Source: Pseudomonadota bacterium (GTDB lineage: Bacteria; Desulfobacterota; Syntrophia; Syntrophales; UBA5619). From it: 7,921 bases of DNA. Both the position numbers and the translations under genes were made by a program. This document shows positions 1 to 5,518 of this stretch, piece by piece. The stretch's first letter is position 1; every line of letters begins with the position of its first letter. The stretch is from the NCBI GenBank assembly GCA_018896355.1, contig JAHIMW010000030.1, positions 1-7,921 of the forward strand, given 5' to 3'. The notes under the pieces are model-generated. The model saw nothing but the letters and a program-made list of their open reading frames with translations, was not told the origin of the DNA and made no database searches.

Positions 1-2087
1 GAGCTGAAGATGAATATAAGGTCGAAATCACAAGAAACTGCAGGATAGCGGCCATCGAAGAAATAGATAATGAAGATTTATTGATAAGATACATAGAAGA
101 TGGTGAACGCAAAGAGAAAAAGTTCGATATGGTCGTCCTCTCCGTCGGCCTGACGCCGCCGAAGGAAGCGGCAACGCTTGCGAAAAACCTGGGGATCGAG
201 CTCGAGGAACACGGCTTCTGTAAAACGGAGCGGGAAAACCCGGTCCAGACCAGCCGGGAAGGGGTCTTCGTCTGCGGCGCGTTCGGCGGACCGAAGGACA
301 TTCCCGAGACCGTCATGGAGGCGAGCGGCGCCACCGCCTGCGCGGAGGGGCTTCTCGCCTCCCGCCGGGGCACGCTGACCACGGTAGAGGAGCTTCCGAT
401 GGAGAGCGATCTGCGGGGGATCGGTCCGCGGACGGGGGTCTTCGTCTGCCACTGCGGCATCAACATCGGAGGCGTCGTCGACGTCCCCGGCGTCGTTGAA
501 TATGCCAAGACGCTGCCCAATGTGGTCTTCGCCACGGACAACCTTTTCACCTGCTCGCAGGATACGGCCGTCAAGATGGGCGAGGTGATCCGGGAGCACA
601 GGCTCTCGCGGGTCGTCGTCGCCTCCTGCTCGCCCCGCACCCATGAGGGGCTCTTCCAGGAGAACTGCGAAAAGGCCGGCCTGAACCCCTACCTCTTCGA
701 GATGGCCAACATCCGGGACCAGAACTCGTGGGTTCATATGCACCAACCCGTCGAAGCGACCGAAAAGGCGAAGGATCTCGTCCGGATGGCGATCGCCAAG
801 GCGGAGTTCCTGAAGCCGCTGAAGCCGGGCCAGCTCGGCGTCAACCATGCGGTCCTGATCATCGGCGGCGGGCTTGCCGGCATTACGGCGGCGCTCTCGC
901 TGGCGGACCAGGGATTCGCGTCTTTCATCCTGGAGAAGGACACGGAGCTGGGCGGAAACTACCGGAAGCTCTACTACACGCTCGAAGGCCTCGATACGCG
1001 CAACCATCTGGCCGGCCTGCTCGACCGGGTCGCCAAGAACCCTCTGATCCGCGTCTTCACCGGGGCGGAGATCGTCAAGCTGGAAGGGTTCATCGGCAAT
1101 TACAAGACGACGGTGAAGGCGAAGGGGAGCGAGGAGACCGTCGAACACGGCGTCGTGATCGTCGCCACGGGGGCCTACGAACTCGAAACGGATGAGTACC
1201 TCTGCGGCGCGTCCGACCGGGTCGTGACGCAGCGGGAGCTGGAGGAACTGATCGCCGGCAAGGATGCCAAGGTGCTGGGGGCGAAGAGCGTTGTGATGAT
1301 CCAGTGCGTCGGTTCGCGGAACGACGAGCGTCCCTACTGTAGCCGCTACTGCTGTTCCGAGGCGATCAAGAACGCGCTGAAGCTGAAGGAGGCCGATCCG
1401 GACCGGGAGATCACCGTGATCTACCGCGACATCCGGACCTTCGGCCTCAAGGAGGATTATTACAAAGAGGCGAGAGAGGCCGACGTCCGGTTCGTCCGTT
1501 ACGACGAAGATCGAAAACCCGAGGTGAAGGCCGAGGGGGACAAGATCGCCGTGACCGTATTCGATCCCGTTCTCAACGAGACCGTCGAGATCCGGGCGGA
1601 TCTGCTGGCCCTCAGCGTGGGGACCGTTCCGAACCCGGGCAACGCGGAAATCGGCAAGATGCTGAAGGTGCCGACCAACCAGGACGGCTTCTTCCTCGAG
1701 GCGCACGTGAAGCTGCGGCCGGTCGATTTTGCGACGGACGGCGTCTTCATGTGCGGGATGTCCCACGCCCCGAAGTTCAGTGAAGAGTCGATCACCCAGG
1801 CCAATGCAGCGGTTTCCCGCGCCTGCACGATCCTGGCGAAGGACTTCATCGAGGCGGAAGGGAAAACGGCCTACGTCAACAAGGAACGGTGCATGGCCTG
1901 CGGTCTCTGCGAGATCAACTGTCCCTTCAGCGCGATTGCTGTGGATGAGAAGGAAGCGGCGGCTGTTGTCAATACCGTCTTGTGCAAGGGGTGCGGGGTT
2001 TGCACCGCCTCCTGCCGGATGAACGCGGCGGATCTGAACGGCTTCAACAACGAGGAAGTCCTGGCGCAGATCGGGGCGCTCTATTAG
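1..2087 (+). CDS. hdrA: HdrA-like flavoprotein, tandem-module form, 5' truncated
   Basis: This is the electron-bifurcating FAD/Fe-S subunit of a soluble heterodisulfide reductase complex, expected in the cytoplasm. The frame is open to the window edge (first full codon at base 3), so the TTG at 81 is not a start; about 694 residues are visible. First comes the tail of one HdrA-like FAD module (FDMVVLSVG near 126, VFVCGAFGGPKDIPE near 264). A second module follows: an N-terminal Fe-S domain (VCHCG at 444, TCSQD at 549, ASCSPRTHE at 621), the FAD motif IGGGLAG at 861, CVGSR and PYCSRYCC at 1305-1355, and VFMCGMSH near 1743. It ends in a two-cluster ferredoxin (CMACGLCEINCP at 1890, CKGCGVCTASC at 1983). 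The ferredoxin that interrupts the FAD domain of archaeal HdrA is missing from the second module. The first ~120 bases are about 36% GC, unlike the rest. HdrA identity is secure; full length is unknown. Confidence 0.92.
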   Translation, partial: AEDEYKVEITRNCRIAAIEEIDNEDLLIRYIEDGERKEKKFDMVVLSVGLTPPKEAATLAKNLGIELEEHGFCKTERENPVQTSREGVFVCGAFGGPKDIPETVMEASGATACAEGLLASRRGTLTTVEELPMESDLRGIGPRTGVFVCHCGINIGGVVDVPGVVEYAKTLPNVVFATDNLFTCSQDTAVKMGEVIREHRLSRVVVASCSPRTHEGLFQENCEKAGLNPYLFEMANIRDQNSWVHMHQPVEATEKAKDLVRMAIAKAEFLKPLKPGQLGVNHAVLIIGGGLAGITAALSLADQGFASFILEKDTELGGNYRKLYYTLEGLDTRNHLAGLLDRVAKNPLIRVFTGAEIVKLEGFIGNYKTTVKAKGSEETVEHGVVIVATGAYELETDEYLCGASDRVVTQRELEELIAGKDAKVLGAKSVVMIQCVGSRNDERPYCSRYCCSEAIKNALKLKEADPDREITVIYRDIRTFGLKEDYYKEAREADVRFVRYDEDRKPEVKAEGDKIAVTVFDPVLNETVEIRADLLALSVGTVPNPGNAEIGKMLKVPTNQDGFFLEAHVKLRPVDFATDGVFMCGMSHAPKFSEESITQANAAVSRACTILAKDFIEAEGKTAYVNKERCMACGLCEINCPFSAIAVDEKEAAAVVNTVLCKGCGVCTASCRMNAADLNGFNNEEVLAQIGALY

Positions 2088-2094
2088 AACCATC

Positions 2095-2136
2095 TTCCCT
2101 CCCCCTTGATGGGGGAGGGTCAGGGTGGGGGTGAAA
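2095..2136 (+). repeat. G-rich palindromic repeat, copy 1
   Basis: First copy of a ~42-nt REP-like element. A perfect 9-bp stem, CCCTCCCCC (2097-2105) with GGGGGAGGG (2111-2119), encloses the loop TTGAT and is followed by TCAGGGTGGGGGTGAAA. The element starts 8 nt after the hdrA stop. Four G-tracts at 2111-2131 (loops A, TCA, T) make a G-quadruplex motif on the mRNA-like strand. The tail GTGAAAA can also pair with TTTTCAC at 2151-2157, just before the flxD ribosome binding site. There is no U-run, so it is not a typical intrinsic terminator. Confidence 0.85.
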
Positions 2137-2183
2137 AAACGGAATTTAACTTTTCACGAGGCCATCAATAGATGGAGAAGGTT

Positions 2184-2621
2184 ATGACAGAAGAACAGTC
2201 GGCAAATGCGTGGGAACCGAAGATCGTCGCGATCGTCTGCAACTGGTGCACCTATGCCGGGGCCGATCTTGCCGGCATCAGCCGGATCCAGTATCCGCCG
2301 AATGTAAGGATCATCCGGGTCCCCTGCACGGGGCGGATCAACCCCTTTTACATCCTCAGGGCGCTGCAGGAGGGGGCGGACGGGGTGCTGGTCTCCGGGT
2401 GTCACCCCGGCGAGTGTCACTACATCACCGGAAATCTGACGGCCCGCCGGAAGTTCGCCGCACTGAAGAGTTTCCTGGGCTACATCGGACTGGAAGGGGA
2501 CCGGACGCTTTTTACCTGGGTCTCCGCCTCCGAGGGAGACCGGTTCGCCCAGGTGATCCGGGGGGTCACCAAAGCCGTGCGGGCGCTCGGCCCGGCCCGC
2601 AAACTCGTTAAGGGAATCTAA
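2184..2621 (+). CDS. flxD: FlxD, MvhD-like [2Fe-2S] adaptor subunit
   Basis: A small MvhD-family protein (145 aa) that connects the NADH-oxidising FlxABC part to HdrA, the role MvhD plays between hydrogenase and HdrA in methanogens. The five cysteines expected for the [2Fe-2S] site are present: CNWC (residues 19 and 22), VPCTG (48) and GCHPGEC (73 and 78). MvhD-type features GRINP and GADGVLVSGCHPG are clear. I chose the ATG at 2184 because GGAGAAGG begins 10 nt upstream; an in-frame ATG at 2172 would add four residues and has only a weak GAGG upstream. It lies next to hdrA, as expected for the HdrA docking partner, separated from it by a 96-nt gap holding one G-rich repeat. Confidence 0.92.
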   Translation: MTEEQSANAWEPKIVAIVCNWCTYAGADLAGISRIQYPPNVRIIRVPCTGRINPFYILRALQEGADGVLVSGCHPGECHYITGNLTARRKFAALKSFLGYIGLEGDRTLFTWVSASEGDRFAQVIRGVTKAVRALGPARKLVKGI

Positions 2622-2655
2622 TGCCATGTAACTCTTAAATACACGCTCAAATCAA

Positions 2656-2697
2656 TTCCCTCCCCCCTGGCGGGGGAGGGTTAGGGTGGGGGGGAAA
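2656..2697 (+). repeat. G-rich palindromic repeat, copy 2
   Basis: Perfect 9-bp stem CCCTCCCCC (2658-2666) with GGGGGAGGG (2672-2680), loop CTGGC, then TTAGGGT and a run of seven G. The core is identical to copy 7 near 5471. The G-tracts at 2672-2694, with loops A, TTA and T, make a strong G-quadruplex motif. It forms a head-to-head inverted pair with copy 3. Confidence 0.88.
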
Positions 2698-2724
2698 GTT
2701 GCCACAAAGACGCCAAGTTGTTGC

Positions 2725-2766
2725 TTCACCCACCCCCTGCCCCCCTCCCGTCAAGGGAGGGGGATA
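2725..2766 (-). repeat. G-rich palindromic repeat, copy 3 (reverse)
   Basis: Reverse-orientation copy: tail TTCACCCACCCCC, then a perfect 9-bp stem CCCCCTCCC (2741-2749) with GGGAGGGGG (2755-2763), loop GTCAA. Its C-tracts at 2729-2749 put the G-quadruplex motif on the minus strand. Only ~27 nt separate it from copy 2, so the two elements could fold onto each other as one long hairpin or cruciform. Confidence 0.85.
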
Positions 2767-2786
2767 TACGAAAGAAAAAGTGCTAC

Positions 2787-2844
2787 AAGGGAATGTAATG
2801 GAATATCCATCAGAATGAGGGATCTGCGACAGTGGAAAATGTAG
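2787..2844 (+). promoter_or_regulatory. flxC leader with two overlapping mini-ORFs
   Basis: AAGGGA (2787-2792) is well spaced before an ATG at 2798, but that ATG reads only six codons (MEYPSE) to TGA at 2816. The TGA overlaps a second ATG at 2815 (ATGA), which reads nine codons (MRDLRQWKM) to TAG at 2842, overlapping the flxC GTG at 2832. No ATG, GTG or TTG in the flxC frame lies between the stop at 2796 and 2832. This is either a chain of mini-ORFs feeding ribosomes to flxC, or the trace of a frameshift that cut off the original ATG. The sequence alone does not decide. Confidence 0.35.
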
Positions 2845-3851
2845 AGAAAAAGCTGCGGGAAGAGGCGAAGGGCCTCCTGGCCGAAAAGAAGGTGGATGTG
2901 GTCGTGGGGTACGAGAAGGGAACCCTGCCGCTTACGGCGACCCCCTGCTTCATCACGACGCCGGAGGAGGCGGACCGGTTGGTCTGGAATCCTTTCTGCG
3001 TGCTGAATCTGGCCAAATTCGTCCACGACCTCTTAAGCCAGCACCATGAAGCCCAGAAACGGGTCAAACCGGAAGCGAGGCGGAAAAAGGTGGTCGGCGT
3101 CGTTGCCCGGGGCTGCACAAGCCGCTCGCTTGTGATCCATTTGCAGGAAAAGCAGTACGGGAGGGACGAGCTCGTCATCCTCGGCGTCCCCTGCGGCGGA
3201 TATCTGGACGAGAAGAAGCTTGCCGCCCTCGCCGGCGGCGAGGAGATCCGGGAAGGCTCCCTGGATGACGGGAAGATCGCGGTGAAGACCGTCAAAGGGG
3301 AGCATCAGGCGCCCCTCAAGGAGCTGCTGGCCGACAACTGCCTGGTCTGCCGTTTCAATCAGCCGGTCATTGCGGACATCCAGACGGGGGAGATTGCGCC
3401 GGTCGCGGAGGCCGAAAAAGAGTACGATCCGGTCACCGCCTTCGAGAACCTCCCTCCAGAGGCGCGGTGGGCCTATTTCGAGAAGGAGATGGCCAAGTGC
3501 ATCCGCTGCGCGGCCTGCCGGAACGTATGCCCCTCCTGTTATTGCCGGATCTGCTTCGCCGAGCAGTCCCAGCCCCGCTGGGTTGACATCGGGGCCGATC
3601 CTTCCGACACCCAGCTCTTCCAGTTGATGCGGATGTACCACATGGTGGGGCGGTGCGTCGACTGCGGCTCCTGTACGGCGGTCTGCCCGATGGGTGTGGA
3701 TCTGCGGAAGTTTTTGAAAAAACTGGACAAGGATGCCTTCTCGATGTTCGGCCACCGGGCCGGGGTTTCCATGGATGAGCCGGCGCTGCTCGGCGCCTAC
3801 AAGGAAACCGACGGGGAGGAGTTCATCTTCGAGCCGAAACACGGAGGATAG
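2832..3851 (+). CDS. flxC: FlxC, Fe-S electron-transfer subunit
   Basis: A 339-aa Fe-S protein, expected in the cytoplasm, assigned as the FlxC-type subunit between NADH-oxidising FlxA/FlxB and FlxD. The N-terminal half (about 1-180) resembles the FrhB/FdhB-like fold, with GVVARGCTSRSL (Cys95), LGVPCGGYLD (Cys121) and a CLVC pair (170 and 173). The C-terminal half carries a two-cluster ferredoxin: CIRCAACRNVC (223, 226, 229, 233) and CVDCGSCTAVCP (275, 278, 281, 285). Between the two lie extra cysteines in CPSCYCRIC. The start is GTG at 2832, with GAGGG ten nt upstream; no ATG is available in frame. Neighbouring flxD and hdrC support the role. An F420-reducing role is possible from fold alone, but no hydrogenase genes are present. 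The function is well supported by context; the exact electron path is inferred. Confidence 0.85.
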   Translation: MENVEKKLREEAKGLLAEKKVDVVVGYEKGTLPLTATPCFITTPEEADRLVWNPFCVLNLAKFVHDLLSQHHEAQKRVKPEARRKKVVGVVARGCTSRSLVIHLQEKQYGRDELVILGVPCGGYLDEKKLAALAGGEEIREGSLDDGKIAVKTVKGEHQAPLKELLADNCLVCRFNQPVIADIQTGEIAPVAEAEKEYDPVTAFENLPPEARWAYFEKEMAKCIRCAACRNVCPSCYCRICFAEQSQPRWVDIGADPSDTQLFQLMRMYHMVGRCVDCGSCTAVCPMGVDLRKFLKKLDKDAFSMFGHRAGVSMDEPALLGAYKETDGEEFIFEPKHGG

Positions 3852-3862
3852 AGGGGCATCGA

Positions 3863-3902
3863 CACCCCCACCCCTCCCTCCCCCGTCAAGGGGAGGGGGA
3901 TA
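3863..3902 (-). repeat. G-rich palindromic repeat, copy 4 (reverse)
   Basis: Reverse copy starting 11 nt after the flxC stop. Arms TCCCC (3879-3883) and GGGGA (3890-3894), extended by further C/G pairs, enclose a loop containing GTCAA, the complement of the TTGAC loop seen in forward copies. C-tracts at 3865-3884, split by single A or T bases, give a compact G-quadruplex motif on the minus strand. Confidence 0.8.
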
Positions 3903-3921
3903 TAAGAGCCCCTCAGGAACT

Positions 3922-3964
3922 CCTCCCTCCCCCTTGCGGGGAGGGATAAAGGGAGGGGGGAATT
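3922..3964 (+). repeat. G-rich palindromic repeat, copy 5
   Basis: Forward copy: CCCTCCCC (3925-3932) pairs with GGGGAGGG (3938-3945) around CTTGC. The tail has drifted to ATAAAGGGAGGGGGG instead of TTAGGGTGGGGG. Together with copy 4 it forms an inverted pair filling most of the 134-nt flxC-hdrC gap. Four G-tracts are still present at 3938-3960. Confidence 0.8.
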
Positions 3965-3985
3965 TTCGTACAACACGGAGTCGCC

Positions 3986-4513
3986 ATGAAGAGTTTTCTG
4001 CAGGAAGTAAACGAGAAGATCAACGGGGTTCCCGTCCAGCGCTGTTACCACTGCCGGAAGTGCACGGCGGGCTGTCCGATGACCCAGGCGATGGAGCACA
4101 ACCCCAACAGGGTCATCAAGATGATCCAGATGGGGAGGCGGGAGGCGGTCCTCAACAGCGCGACGATCTGGCTCTGCGTCTCCTGCGAGACCTGCATCAC
4201 CCGCTGCCCGAACGAGGTGGATATCGCCCGGATGATGGATGTCCTCCGGCAGATGGCAATCGAAACGGGGGTGGGGGCGAAGGAGAAGAACATCCTCAAA
4301 TTCCACGAGGCGTTCCTCGCCAACATCCGCCGGGGCGGCCGGATCAACGAGCCTTCGCTGATGGTCGAGTACAAGCTCAAATCGGGGGACCTCTTCTCCG
4401 ACATGGCGATGGGGCTCGACATGTTCATGAAGGGGAAGCTCTCGCTGATCTCCCCGCGGACGAAGGATATGGAGAGCGTGCGGCGCATCTTCGAAAAGAC
4501 GCGGCAGTCTTGA
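3986..4513 (+). CDS. hdrC: HdrC, ferredoxin-like heterodisulfide reductase subunit
   Basis: HdrC (175 aa) carries electrons from HdrA to the catalytic subunit HdrB through two [4Fe-4S] clusters. Both binding motifs are intact: CYHCRKCTAGCP (Cys20, 23, 26, 30) and CVSCETCITRCP (Cys64, 67, 70, 74), in the spacing usual for HdrC, followed by the helical C-terminal part (FHEAFLANIRRGGRINE) that packs against HdrB in known complexes. The ATG at 3986 is preceded by CGGAG five nt upstream. The length is normal for the family. hdrB follows after 63 nt. The N-terminus has no membrane segments, so this is the soluble HdrC type and not the membrane-bound HdrE/DsrM type. Confidence 0.94.
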   Translation: MKSFLQEVNEKINGVPVQRCYHCRKCTAGCPMTQAMEHNPNRVIKMIQMGRREAVLNSATIWLCVSCETCITRCPNEVDIARMMDVLRQMAIETGVGAKEKNILKFHEAFLANIRRGGRINEPSLMVEYKLKSGDLFSDMAMGLDMFMKGKLSLISPRTKDMESVRRIFEKTRQS

Positions 4514-4530
4514 CGTTGGGAAGGTTCTCT

Positions 4531-4537
4531 AAGGAGG
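4531..4537 (+). promoter_or_regulatory. Isolated perfect Shine-Dalgarno upstream of hdrB
   Basis: AAGGAGG matches the 16S anti-Shine-Dalgarno perfectly, but no start codon lies within 5-12 nt of it. The next 42 bases are repeat copy 6, and the first usable hdrB starts (GTG 4577, GTG 4583, TTG 4586) lie 40-50 nt away. Removing the repeat would bring GTG 4583 and TTG 4586 to 3 and 6 nt behind this site, which suggests the repeat split the original initiation region. Confidence 0.6.
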
Positions 4538-4540
4538 AAA

Positions 4541-4582
4541 TTCCCCCGCCCTTGACGGGAGGGGGTTAGGGGGTGGGTGAAA
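4541..4582 (+). repeat. G-rich palindromic repeat, copy 6
   Basis: CCCCC-G-CCC (4543-4551) pairs with GGG-A-GGGGG (4557-4565) around TTGAC, giving eight pairs with one G-A mismatch. The tail TTAGGGGGTGGGTGAAA follows. G-tracts at 4557-4577 form a quadruplex motif whose last G is the first base of the annotated hdrB GTG. This copy therefore supplies or adjoins the hdrB start, and its AGGGGG (4568-4573) may serve as a substitute Shine-Dalgarno. Confidence 0.82.
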
Positions 4583-5434
4583 GTGTTGAAAGTTTCTTAC
4601 TATCCGGGATGCTCACTGCATGGCACGGCCAAGGAGTATGACCAGTCGGTCCGCTCGGTCAGCCGCGCCCTCGGGATCGATCTCGAGGAGGTCGAAGACT
4701 GGTCCTGCTGCGGCGCCAGCTCCGCCCACAGCACCAATTTCAAGCTCTCCATCGCGCTGCCGGCGAGGGACCTCATCACCGCGGAGAAGAAGGCGCAGGA
4801 CGTGATGGTTCCGTGCGCCGCCTGCTTTAACCGCTTCAAGACGGCGGAACACCATCTCTGCCATGATCCGGCGCTGAAGGCGGAGATCGAGGAGATCGTC
4901 GGCGGCCGTTATCAGGGGAGCGTGGCCATCCGGAATCCGATCGATATCATCGTCAGCGACATTGGCCTGGAGGCCCTCTCTGCGAAGGTGGTCAAGAAGC
5001 TCGCCGGACTCAAGCCGGTCTCCTATTACGGCTGTCTGCTGCTCCGGCCGCCGGAGGTTTGCCATTTCGATGACGCCGAAAATCCGGTCCTCCTCGACCG
5101 GATCCTGACGACGCTCGGCGCGGAGGCCCGTCCCTGGTCCTTCAAGACCGACTGCTGCGGGGGGAGCCTGACCATCAGCAAGACGGCGATCGTAACAAAG
5201 ATGGTGGACAAGCTGATGAAGATGGCGCGCGAGGCGGGGGCGAACTGCCTGGTGACGGCCTGCCCGATCTGTACGGCCAATCTGGACATGCGGGCTTCGG
5301 CAGGCGCCGGACTCCCCGTCTTCTACTTTACCGAACTGGCGGCGCTGGCGATGGGGCAGGAGGGAACGGAGGGGTGGTTCAAGCTGCACCAAACGGATCC
5401 GCGGCCTCTGCTCAAAGAACTGAAGCTTCTGTAG
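4577..5434 (+). CDS. hdrB: HdrB, catalytic disulfide-reducing subunit
   Basis: HdrB (285 aa) reduces the disulfide substrate at two noncubane [4Fe-4S] clusters. Both CCG-domain motifs are complete: Cys12, Cys44-Cys45 (DWSCCGASS), Cys80 and Cys83 (PCAAC); then Cys153 (YYGCLLLRP), Cys193-Cys194 (TDCCGGS), Cys229 and Cys232 (CPIC). Length and motif spacing are normal for HdrB, and the start of the protein (SYYPGCSLHGTAKEY) is classic. In methanogens the substrate is CoM-S-S-CoB; bacteria lack it, and DsrC-type persulfide/disulfide proteins have been proposed instead. The start is uncertain: GTG 4577, GTG 4583 or TTG 4586 all precede the conserved N-terminus, and a G-rich repeat separates them from the perfect AAGGAGG at 4531. 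hdrC lies directly upstream, giving the usual hdrC/hdrB partnership, here in the order C then B. Confidence 0.95.
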   Translation: MKVLKVSYYPGCSLHGTAKEYDQSVRSVSRALGIDLEEVEDWSCCGASSAHSTNFKLSIALPARDLITAEKKAQDVMVPCAACFNRFKTAEHHLCHDPALKAEIEEIVGGRYQGSVAIRNPIDIIVSDIGLEALSAKVVKKLAGLKPVSYYGCLLLRPPEVCHFDDAENPVLLDRILTTLGAEARPWSFKTDCCGGSLTISKTAIVTKMVDKLMKMAREAGANCLVTACPICTANLDMRASAGAGLPVFYFTELAALAMGQEGTEGWFKLHQTDPRPLLKELKLL

Positions 5435-5436
5435 AA

Positions 5437-5457
5437 TCCCCACCCCCTGGGCGGGGC
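5437..5457 (-). repeat. Fragment of the G-rich repeat (reverse)
   Basis: CCCCACCCCC followed by TGGGCGGGG resembles the reversed tail and one arm of the repeat family, with the rest lost. It starts 3 nt after the hdrB stop. With copy 7 it would form a third inverted pair. It is short and simple in composition, so the assignment is tentative. Confidence 0.45.
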
Positions 5458-5468
5458 AACTATCTCAT

Positions 5469-5508
5469 GTCCCTCCCCCCTGGCGGGGGAGGGTTAGGGT
5501 GGGGGGAA
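5469..5508 (+). repeat. G-rich palindromic repeat, copy 7
   Basis: Perfect 9-bp stem CCCTCCCCC (5471-5479) with GGGGGAGGG (5485-5493), loop CTGGC, then TTAGGGTGGGGGG; the core is identical to copy 2. The quadruplex motif at 5485-5506 ends one base before AAAAGGA, the flxB ribosome binding site at 5507-5513, so folding of the repeat could affect flxB translation. Confidence 0.88.
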
Positions 5509-5518
5509 AAGGAACAGT

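Noticed and set aside
81..83. TTG as a start codon for hdrA
   Set aside because: The frame stays open to base 3, the upstream codons read as HdrA-like protein, and no ribosome binding site precedes it; the gene is truncated by the window.
78..2093. Long minus-strand open frame (about 670 codons) opposite hdrA
   Set aside because: It mirrors a GC-rich gene whose third codon positions avoid stops on the other strand. Its translation is low-complexity (Arg/Asp/Gly/Leu-rich) with no recognisable motif, while the + strand encodes clear HdrA.
2097..2119. Repeat hairpins as rho-independent terminators
   Set aside because: The stems are strong, but no T-run follows them, and they lie between genes of one complex that must be co-expressed.
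2172..2174. ATG at 2172 as the flxD start
   Set aside because: The ATG at 2184 has GGAGAAGG at ideal distance; the upstream one has only a weak GAGG.
2701..2720. GCCACAAAGACGCCAAG as a copy of a longer intergenic repeat
   Set aside because: It recalls ACAAAGACACC-type repeats of anaerobe genomes, but there is a single short stretch here and no second copy in the window.
3865..3960. Repeats as a CRISPR array
   Set aside because: The copies are palindromic, lie in both orientations, are irregularly spaced across 3.4 kb with genes between them, and have no spacer-like units.
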